DNA from: SIO4C1 sp039180385
GTDB lineage: Bacteria > Cyanobacteriota > Cyanobacteriia > Phormidesmidales > Phormidesmidaceae
Direction: 5' to 3'
DNA length: 6,596 nucleotides
Assembly: GCA_039180385.1 (NCBI GenBank)
Contig: JBCDDJ010000381.1
Location: 1-6,596 of the forward strand
Part shown: positions 1 through 3,923 of the stretch, one piece after another
Position numbering within the stretch: position 1 is the stretch's first letter
Layout of the letters: each line of letters opens with the position of its first letter
Position numbers and translations under genes: made by a program
The notes under the pieces: generated by a model
The model's database searches: none
What the model saw: only the letters and a program-made list of their open reading frames with translations
What the model was told of the DNA's origin: nothing

Positions 1-308
1 CTATCGGGTTCTAATCCTTTTTTTTGAAATCGCTTTAGCGTAATCGGGTCAAAGCTATGCCAGTCCTGCCCCTGATGGCGAAGCAGGGCTTTCACTAAAT
101 CGGTTAGCGTATCTGAACGATTCCCATGATTGGGTGACGGAGCCATCAGGCGAATTTCGTGTAGGTCGGCATCGAAATAAACTTTAACAGCCGCGTTATC
201 TTGCCGACTTTCTAAAAGCGCTTCATAGTCGGCCCAAGTTTGATGACGTAACACCACTTCCCCACCAGGGGATAGGTCAATACTTTGAGGGGTAATCATC
301 AAATACAT
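1..308 (-). CDS. Uma2 family (DUF820) putative endonuclease, N-terminal part
   Basis: The first 102 codons of a gene that runs off the left edge; I translated it by hand. The protein begins MYLMITPQS. It then shows features typical of the Uma2/DUF820 family: an aromatic WADYEALL helix (residues 25-32), a beta hairpin VKVYFDADLHEIRLM (41-55), the conserved SPNHG segment (58-62) leading into a helix, and GLEPD (98-102), whose Asp is the usual start of the PD-(D/E)XK-like core. The rest of the core, including any E-x-K motif, lies outside the window. The ATG at 308 is preferred over the in-frame ATG at 299 because AGGAAA lies 5 bases upstream of it. Family members are about 180-220 residues long and very common in cyanobacteria; their nuclease activity is inferred from the fold and their biological role is unknown. 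It lies 53 bases downstream of tenA on the same strand and may be the last gene of that transcript. Confidence 0.85.
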   Translation of the reverse strand, partial: MYLMITPQSIDLSPGGEVVLRHQTWADYEALLESRQDNAAVKVYFDADLHEIRLMAPSPNHGNRSDTLTDLVKALLRHQGQDWHSFDPITLKRFQKKGLEPD

Positions 309-313
309 GGCAT

Positions 314-319
314 TTTCCT
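314..319 (-). promoter_or_regulatory. Ribosome binding site of the Uma2 gene
   Basis: On the minus strand AGGAAA lies 5 bases before the ATG at 308. This chooses that start over the second in-frame ATG three codons later (299). Confidence 0.55.
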
Positions 320-329
320 AGCGCAGTAG

Positions 330-365
330 CCTTAATCTCACTTGCCCTAATCTCACCTGCCTTAG
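330..365. repeat. 15-bp tandem repeat, about 2.4 copies
   Basis: Two adjacent 15-base units, CCTTAATCTCACTTG (330-344) and CCCTAATCTCACCTG (345-359), differ at two positions. A third partial unit CCTTAG (360-365) contains the complement of the tenA stop codon. The repeat fills most of the 53-base gap between tenA and the Uma2 gene. No hairpin or T-run accompanies it, so it does not look like a terminator. Confidence 0.8.
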
Positions 366-997
366 TATGGCGTATTCTCAATCTCCCAGGCGGCTTGGAA
401 AAAGTCGCGTTCGCAGACCATGGCATAGCGATAGGTAGAGCGGATCAGATCGCTATCTTGGGCGTGTTCATCCACCAGGGATTCTAACTGCTGGGCGAGG
501 GGTTCAAAATCGTCGCTGCTGTAGGTCACAATCCACTCTTTATAGAGATGCTCAGGAATGCCATCCTTAGCAAGGGCCTGCCCCAGGTAGGCATAGAGTC
601 GCATACAGGGGGACATAGCCACGGCAGTCACACCGACGGGTTGACTCCAGGCGGTGGCGAGGAGAAAGTCGGTATATTGCCGAGTCGCTGAGCCGGGCTG
701 CACCGCTTTGATATTGACACCCCAGTCTTGGGCGTAGCCCTCATGGAGTTTGAGTTCAGCTAAGACGCCGCCTGCTAGCTCATGGAACGTATTGAAACTT
801 TGCCAATTGGGGGCCTTGGCGGCGGCAATGCTGTAGGCACGGGCAAAGGCCTCTAAAAAGAAGGCGTCTTGACCGACATAGTAGGCAAACTTAGACTTGG
901 GCAATGTGCCATCGCCAATACCTTGCACAAAAGGGTTGTTAAGACTGGCCAGGGCAAGGTCTTGATGGGCAGTCCAAAGCTGCGCAGATAGAGACAT
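362..997 (-). CDS. tenA: TenA family aminopyrimidine aminohydrolase / thiaminase II
   Basis: A 211-residue all-helical TenA protein of normal family length. The TenA family hydrolyses 4-amino-5-aminomethyl-2-methylpyrimidine, a thiamin breakdown product, to the hydroxymethylpyrimidine used for thiamin salvage in the cytosol; some members also cleave thiamin. The N-terminus is very close to Bacillus subtilis TenA: NPFVQGIGDGTLP (21-33) and YYVGQD (39-44). By eye alignment the active-site residues are Asp44, Tyr108 (B. subtilis Tyr112), nucleophile Cys131 in SPCMRLY (Cys135), Tyr135 (Tyr139), Tyr159 in WIVTYSSDDF (Tyr163) and Glu196 in CERDFF (Glu205). The presence of Cys131 places it in the cysteine-containing TenA_C class. 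Tyr47 of the Bacillus enzyme is Phe here. The gene starts 14 bases after the upstream hydrolase stop and is probably co-transcribed and translationally linked with it. No TPP riboswitch is visible upstream. The family is certain; the substrate is inferred. Confidence 0.93.
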   Translation of the reverse strand: MSLSAQLWTAHQDLALASLNNPFVQGIGDGTLPKSKFAYYVGQDAFFLEAFARAYSIAAAKAPNWQSFNTFHELAGGVLAELKLHEGYAQDWGVNIKAVQPGSATRQYTDFLLATAWSQPVGVTAVAMSPCMRLYAYLGQALAKDGIPEHLYKEWIVTYSSDDFEPLAQQLESLVDEHAQDSDLIRSTYRYAMVCERDFFQAAWEIENTPY

Positions 998-1008
998 GGA
1001 GGGTCTTT

Positions 1009-1013
1009 CCCCT
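1009..1013 (-). promoter_or_regulatory. Ribosome binding site of tenA, overlapping the hydrolase stop
   Basis: Minus-strand AGGGG shares its first two bases with the TAG stop of the hydrolase (1014-1012) and lies 11 bases before the tenA ATG at 997. The spacing is on the long side. The overlap suggests that ribosomes ending on the hydrolase feed tenA translation. Confidence 0.45.
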
Positions 1014-1911
1014 AAGTTTGTTTTTTTAGCCAGTCTATGATCAACGGGTTAACGACCTCGGGGCGTTCGTCGTGGGGACAGTGGCCCGTTTGTGGGATGG
1101 CTTTGAAGGTGACTGCCTTGGTTGCATCGGCTGCGAAGTCTCGATAAAGCGTTGCCCCTTGAATGGGAGTCCAGGGGTCATTTTCGCCCCAGAGGACTAG
1201 CAACGGCTGCTCGATTTTAGGCAGTAGGTCACTGGGGCGGGGGCCGGGGGGTGCCGTCAAAACGGAGGCAAATACCTTTTGAGCGCCTACATCACAGGAG
1301 GGGGCATAAAGGAGGTCTACCAACTCGTTCGTGATGGCATCTCGATTGCTATAGACTTGCTTAAGGGCTCCGCGAATTCTAAATTTTTGGCGGACTTGTG
1401 AGAAAATCAGTGGCCCGGTGAGTTTAGAGCTGACTAGCTTGGCAAATAGGCCCATGGCCAGACTCAAAGGACCCGGCAAGTCTTCGGGACGATGGTTGAG
1501 GCTACCGGCGCAGTTGAGGACAACACCGGATTGAGCCGTGTCGGGGTGGTTGGCCAGGGTCATCAGCGCCAGCAATCCCCCAATGGAGTTGCCCACAAAC
1601 ACAGCTGGAGTTTGAATATGAGCAGCCCAAAAGTCTTGTAGCAAGACCTCCCACAGCTCTAGGGTGTAGTCGATGGCGGGTTTTTCAGAACTGCCAAACC
1701 CGAGTAAGTCAATGGCATAAACTCGGTATCCGGCCTCGGCCAGCACAGGAATATTTTTGCGCCAATGACCAATCGACGCACCAAAACCGTGAATCAAAAC
1801 AATGGGTTGTCCTGTACCTTGGGCGGTATAGGCAATGTCGTAGCCGCGCCAATCCCAAATGTGTTTTTCGATGGGGCCATTCGTCGGAGCCGTTAGCTGT
1901 TGAGCCGTCAT
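1012..1911 (-). CDS. Alpha/beta fold hydrolase, pheophytinase-like cyanobacterial type
   Basis: A 299-residue single-domain alpha/beta hydrolase. Visible landmarks are the oxyanion-hole motif HGFGAS (41-46) followed by GHWRKNIP, the AIDLLGFGSSEKP strand-turn (67-78), the nucleophile elbow GNSIGG with Ser109 (107-112), the acid Asp245 in LWGENDPW, and the catalytic His277 in GHCPHDERPE. A helical lid region spans about 138-225. The overall pattern (GHWRKNIPVL, GNSIGG, LLNCAGS-like strand, GHCPHDE) matches the cyanobacterial group related to plastid pheophytinase; such proteins are usually annotated only as alpha/beta hydrolases and the substrate is unknown. No signal peptide is seen, so it is probably cytosolic. 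The ATG at 1911 has AAGGA immediately next to it, too close for a good Shine-Dalgarno, but no better in-frame start exists nearby. It is followed by tenA after 14 bases, which hints at a shared pathway. A literal chlorophyll-degradation role is not supported by the neighbours. Confidence 0.9.
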   Translation of the reverse strand: MTAQQLTAPTNGPIEKHIWDWRGYDIAYTAQGTGQPIVLIHGFGASIGHWRKNIPVLAEAGYRVYAIDLLGFGSSEKPAIDYTLELWEVLLQDFWAAHIQTPAVFVGNSIGGLLALMTLANHPDTAQSGVVLNCAGSLNHRPEDLPGPLSLAMGLFAKLVSSKLTGPLIFSQVRQKFRIRGALKQVYSNRDAITNELVDLLYAPSCDVGAQKVFASVLTAPPGPRPSDLLPKIEQPLLVLWGENDPWTPIQGATLYRDFAADATKAVTFKAIPQTGHCPHDERPEVVNPLIIDWLKKQT

Positions 1912-1927
1912 TCCTTAAAATTTGAGC

Positions 1928-1959
1928 GTGTTAACTTCCTTTCATCATAAGTTAAACAC
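1928..1959. repeat. Imperfect inverted repeat upstream of the hydrolase gene
   Basis: On the plus strand GTGTTAACTT (1928-1937) faces AAGTTAAACAC (1949-1959) across an 11-base spacer. The arms match over 10 pairs with one extra A. The repeat ends 17 bases before the hydrolase ATG and 26 bases after the DUF4058 stop. It could be an operator for a dimeric repressor, since it surrounds a -10-like box, or a weak hairpin in the transcript. It is AT-rich and has no run of T immediately after it, so it is not a classical terminator. Confidence 0.65.
1944..1949 (-). promoter_or_regulatory. Candidate -10 box for hydrolase-tenA
   Basis: Minus-strand TATGAT, five of six to the sigma-70 consensus, lies about 32 bases upstream of the hydrolase ATG and overlaps the spacer and one arm of the inverted repeat. 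No convincing TTGACA-like -35 is present at 16-18 bases; the nearest candidate, TTGCAA, is too close. Cyanobacterial promoters without a -35 that depend on activators are known, so this is plausible but weak. Confidence 0.3.
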
Positions 1960-1984
1960 TTGCAACGCTGGCTAGGGCGTAAAG

Positions 1985-2881
1985 TCACCTGATGCCTTGC
2001 TGCTGTAAAAACATGGCCAGCCAGTCGGTTTCTTTGGTGCGTAGCGGGGGTAAAGGCTCTCGTTGATAATCGATGTCTTGGCTGTGGTCAGCCCGCTCAT
2101 AGGCCAGGTCAAGGGCCTGTTTAAGGGTAATCACCAGGGTCTCATGGGAATGATGAAGCGGCAGCGGAACGCTGGGGATGGACTCATTAACGTTCCAGGT
2201 GTAGAGATTGGCTTGGGGGCGTTGCTCACTACGGCTGACCAAAATGCGATAGTCGCTTTCTTCGTTAGGTCCGTAGATCACAAGGGGGTTCCATCCTCGT
2301 AACAGATCGATCTCGACGAAATGCACGGGGCTCCCTAACAGAGACTCACGGTGCTGTTCATACATTTCGCGTCCGCGCCCGGCTCTCTTTTTTTGGGGGG
2401 TTAAGATTTCAATAGTGGTAATCACTTCACCGACATCGGGTTCGACAATTTCCAGATAATCTTCGCGAACTTCTTGGGGGACTGGAACATAAACTGGGGT
2501 GGGTTTACTAATCGAGGGTGGGGCGGTCGCCAGGGTAATCGTGGATTGGGCGACCGAGTTGAGTACCCCATTCTGACTCTCACCAGCAGCGGACGTACCA
2601 TTCCTTTGATAGTCTTGAACTTTAGAAACTGAAGGATTTGAGAGTTCGGTTTGCCTATGGTCAGGCTGTCCGGGACCAGATTGCCCAAGGTTGGGTTGTC
2701 CAACGATTAGAGCAGTGTCGCCGCTAACGCGGTAAATTCGCTTTCTGATGACGATTTCATATTGCTCGGGGAGCTTGTCAGAGATGAGCGTTGCTAGGGT
2801 CTTGATCAACCTTTGGTGAACCTCCGGCCAGATATCGGGATGTTCTAAATAAGGGTTGACGCTGGGGAACGAAACGGACAT
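1985..2881 (-). CDS. DUF4058 family protein of unknown function
   Basis: A 298-residue DUF4058 protein, complete. Family signatures are FPSVNPYLEHPDIWPEVHQR near the N-terminus (5-24), IRKRIYRV (45-52), REDYLEI (139-145), VITTIEILTPQKKRAGRGRE (153-172), HFVEIDLLRGW (187-197), DYRILVSRSEQRP (210-222), IDYQREPLPPL (270-280), Trp287 and the C-terminal QQGIR. The family is abundant in cyanobacteria and has no established function. Between about residues 61 and 125 there is a low-complexity stretch rich in Gly, Gln, Ser, Thr and Asn where other members have a shorter PDV-type spacer. The start at 2881 (MSVSFPSVNPYLE) is preferred over the in-frame ATG at 2920, which would add 13 residues: the family usually begins only a few residues before FPxxNPYLE, and AGAGG lies 7 bases before 2881. 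No signal peptide or membrane segment is seen. It lies 73 bases upstream of the hydrolase on the same strand. Confidence 0.9.
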   Translation of the reverse strand: MSVSFPSVNPYLEHPDIWPEVHQRLIKTLATLISDKLPEQYEIVIRKRIYRVSGDTALIVGQPNLGQSGPGQPDHRQTELSNPSVSKVQDYQRNGTSAAGESQNGVLNSVAQSTITLATAPPSISKPTPVYVPVPQEVREDYLEIVEPDVGEVITTIEILTPQKKRAGRGREMYEQHRESLLGSPVHFVEIDLLRGWNPLVIYGPNEESDYRILVSRSEQRPQANLYTWNVNESIPSVPLPLHHSHETLVITLKQALDLAYERADHSQDIDYQREPLPPLRTKETDWLAMFLQQQGIR

Positions 2882-2888
2882 CGACTGA

Positions 2889-2893
2889 CCTCT
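2889..2893 (-). promoter_or_regulatory. Ribosome binding site fixing the DUF4058 start
   Basis: Minus-strand AGAGG is 7 bases upstream of the ATG at 2881. The alternative ATG at 2920 has nothing comparable at the right distance. Confidence 0.5.
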
Positions 2894-2926
2894 GATGGTG
2901 TAGTTTGAGGGCTTAGCCATGAAGTA

Positions 2927-3181
2927 TCAGCTCTGTGATAAATGGGGCTGCGGGGGCTGCGGGTTATATCGCAGGTTCATCAGAGCATGCGCTAAGTCCC
3001 GACACCTGGTGCTTTCATCAAGATAGAGGAGTCTGTAGCTCACTGGCTGATTCGGCAAGAAGGGAAGGGTGGTTACCCTAGCCAGTTGCCTAGTTGCCGT
3101 TTCATATGAATAAGTAAGCCCAGTGCTGTGACGGGACATTGATGAGTGTGGACTAGCGCAATCGCTTACGCCATAGGGCAT
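2927..3181 (-). CDS. Doubtful 84-residue hypothetical protein
   Basis: An open frame from ATG 3181 to TGA 2929-2927, ending 45 bases upstream of the preferred DUF4058 start. The sequence (MPYGVSDCASPHSS onward) is rich in Ser, Pro, Arg, Leu and Thr, matches no family I know, and has no membrane segment or motif. The ATG is preceded only by GGTGA, a poor ribosome binding site. The Pro/Gln-rich end comes from the GGGCTGC repeat on the opposite strand. It could be a short lineage-specific gene read with DUF4058, a decayed gene, or simply part of the DUF4058 leader. I lean towards it not being a gene. Confidence 0.2.
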   Translation of the reverse strand: MPYGVSDCASPHSSMSRHSTGLTYSYETATRQLARVTTLPFLPNQPVSYRLLYLDESTRCRDLAHALMNLRYNPQPPQPHLSQS

Positions 3182-3261
3182 TCACCAAATTGGTAGCTAA
3201 TGCTGCACGACTGACTACTCCTTCTGGTCAAAAGTGCATCATCCGGTGATTTTGCGGCTAA

Positions 3262-3267
3262 ATCATA
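3262..3267 (-). promoter_or_regulatory. Weak candidate -10 box for the minus-strand genes
   Basis: Minus-strand TATGAT, the same hexamer as upstream of the hydrolase, with a poor TTTAAT at 16 bases as -35. It would transcribe leftward through the 84-codon frame into DUF4058, giving a leader of about 370 bases. Confidence 0.2.
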
Positions 3268-3326
3268 TTTTGTAAAGTTGCGTATTAAAGGATGTTGAAG
3301 TCTTTCTGGGAGGCGATCTCCTGGAG

Positions 3327-3350
3327 TGAGGTGGTGGGGTAATGAGGTGG
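3327..3350 (+). repeat. TGAGGTGG direct repeat in a G-rich tract
   Basis: TGAGGTGG occurs at 3327-3334 and 3343-3350, 16 bases start to start. It lies within a plus-strand stretch (3323-3352) of repeated GG runs, including one GGGG, about 60-80 bases upstream of the TPR gene. It could be a tandem regulator site or a two-tetrad G-quadruplex in the TPR leader, or chance. Confidence 0.45.
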
Positions 3351-3392
3351 ATGGAAGAATAAAATAAGGGGAGCCCTTTGCAAGTTTTTATC

Positions 3393-3398
3393 TATTAT
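3393..3398 (+). promoter_or_regulatory. Weak candidate -10 box of the TPR gene
   Basis: TATTAT in an AT-rich stretch, 9 bases before the TPR ATG. No good -35 lies at 16-18 bases. If real, transcription would start within a few bases of the ATG, in line with the missing ribosome binding site. Confidence 0.2.
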
Positions 3399-3407
3399 TT
3401 GTGATTT

Positions 3408-3839
3408 ATGACAGAGTTAGTAGATTTTTGGATTTGGGTCGTCGTGGTCTTAATAATTTTAGGCATCGGTGGCAGTTCATTGGTGATCACAACCCTGAGA
3501 CCGTTGGGGCGACAAATCCCGTTTCCTGCGCCGATAGCCGACCTATCTTTGCTGATTAGCAATACTGCTCAATCAACGTATCAAGCAGGGATTAAATCCT
3601 ATCAAGCGGGTCGCTATGATGCGGCCATCGATCGGTTTAATCAGCTTATTCAACAAGAGCCTAACTGCCCAGAGGGCTACCACAATCGAGGGCTGGCTCA
3701 GGCAAACCTGGGTAAAACTAATCTGGCGGTCAATGATTTGCTCAAGGCCGGAGAGCTTTATGACCAGCAGGGGACAAAGGATGGAATTGATGTGGTTAAG
3801 GGGCAGTTAGAGACGCTCTCGCAGCGGGTTAAAGGTTAA
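3408..3839 (+). CDS. Small membrane-anchored TPR protein
   Basis: A 143-residue protein. Residues 8-30 (about WIWVVVVLIILGIGGSSLVI) form one hydrophobic segment, best read as an uncleaved N-terminal anchor, followed by a short basic and Pro-rich linker (31-42). Two tetratricopeptide repeats follow. The first spans about 54-87, with Gly61, Gly68, Tyr70, Ala73, Phe77 and Pro85 at consensus positions. The second spans 88-121, with Tyr91, Gly95, Gly102, Ala107 and Ala114. A final helix runs to the C-terminus. TPRs bind other proteins, so this is probably a membrane-bound scaffold or assembly factor; the partner is unknown. The Arg31/Arg35 side suggests that the TPR part faces the cytoplasm. The ATG at 3408 has no Shine-Dalgarno. 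TATTAT (3393-3398) lies only 9 bases upstream, so a leaderless message is possible. The last codons (Val-Lys-Gly-stop) are made by the heptamer repeat. It converges on the RND gene. Confidence 0.82.
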   Translation: MTELVDFWIWVVVVLIILGIGGSSLVITTLRPLGRQIPFPAPIADLSLLISNTAQSTYQAGIKSYQAGRYDAAIDRFNQLIQQEPNCPEGYHNRGLAQANLGKTNLAVNDLLKAGELYDQQGTKDGIDVVKGQLETLSQRVKG

Positions 3840-3861
3840 AAGTTAAAGGTAAAGGTTGAAG
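3828..3861 (+). repeat. GTTAAAG heptamer array across the TPR stop codon
   Basis: Five successive units, GTTAAAG, GTTAAAA, GTTAAAG, GTAAAG (one base short) and GTTGAAG. The first two encode the end of the TPR protein and its TAA stop (3837-3839). Two more heptamers in the opposite orientation lie at 3906-3919 (read on the minus strand as GTTAAAG then ATTAAAA). This resembles the short tandemly repeated heptamers known from cyanobacterial intergenic regions, though this exact unit I identify only by inspection. Confidence 0.75.
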
Positions 3862-3923
3862 AAAAAAGATTCAGTTCGCAGCTATGGAGTTGGAAGGAAT
3901 TTCACTTTTAATCTTTAACTTTT
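3838..3923. repeat. 11-bp perfect inverted repeat between convergent genes
   Basis: AAAAGTTAAAG (3838-3848) and CTTTAACTTTT (3913-3923) are perfect reverse complements, 64 bases apart. The left arm includes the last two bases of the TPR stop, and the right arm contains the RND stop (3917-3915). An alternative inner pairing is AAAGATT (3865-3871) with AATCTTT (3910-3916). The stems are all or nearly all A-T with long loops, so this is not a standard intrinsic terminator, but it is the only candidate for ending either transcript. Confidence 0.5.

Larger units (their letters stand above)
2882..3407. other. Intergenic region between DUF4058 and the TPR gene
   Basis: About 500 bases separating two divergently transcribed genes. 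No protein of a known family is visible in any frame. It contains a doubtful 84-codon minus-strand frame (3181-2927), short direct repeats (GGGCTGC twice at 2945-2960; AGTTGCC twice at 3084-3098), a small palindrome ACCAAATTGGT (3184-3194), a small GGAG/CTCC stem (3309-3321), a G-rich repeated stretch (3323-3352) and candidate promoter boxes. I see no tRNA, riboswitch consensus or terminator. Confidence 0.6.

Noticed and set aside
1912..1984. TPP riboswitch upstream of the hydrolase-tenA pair
   Set aside because: The thiamin context made this worth checking, but I see none of the conserved THI-box segments (CTGAGA, or the ACC-TGAT and GCGTAGGGA type blocks), and the 73-base gap is too short for a complete element.
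2063..2302. 79-residue plus-strand open frame inside DUF4058
   Set aside because: It is antisense to conserved DUF4058 blocks, so it is a shadow of that gene.
2422..2703. 93-residue minus-strand frame overlapping DUF4058
   Set aside because: The DUF4058 frame here carries family motifs on both sides. The alternative frame is Pro/Arg-rich and matches nothing, and no frameshift is needed to explain the gene.
1985..2920. DUF4058 start at the ATG at 2920
   Set aside because: It adds 13 residues not typical of the family and lacks a ribosome binding site, whereas the ATG at 2881 has AGAGG at 7 bases and the usual N-terminus.
2944..2963. GGGCTGC tandem repeat as a possible mobile-element end
   Set aside because: Only two units, with no matching inverted copy or target duplication nearby.
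3840..3914. Classical rho-independent terminator between the TPR and RND genes
   Set aside because: There is a T-run on the minus strand (complement of 3862-3867), but no GC-rich stem adjoins it. The only stems are A-T rich with long loops.
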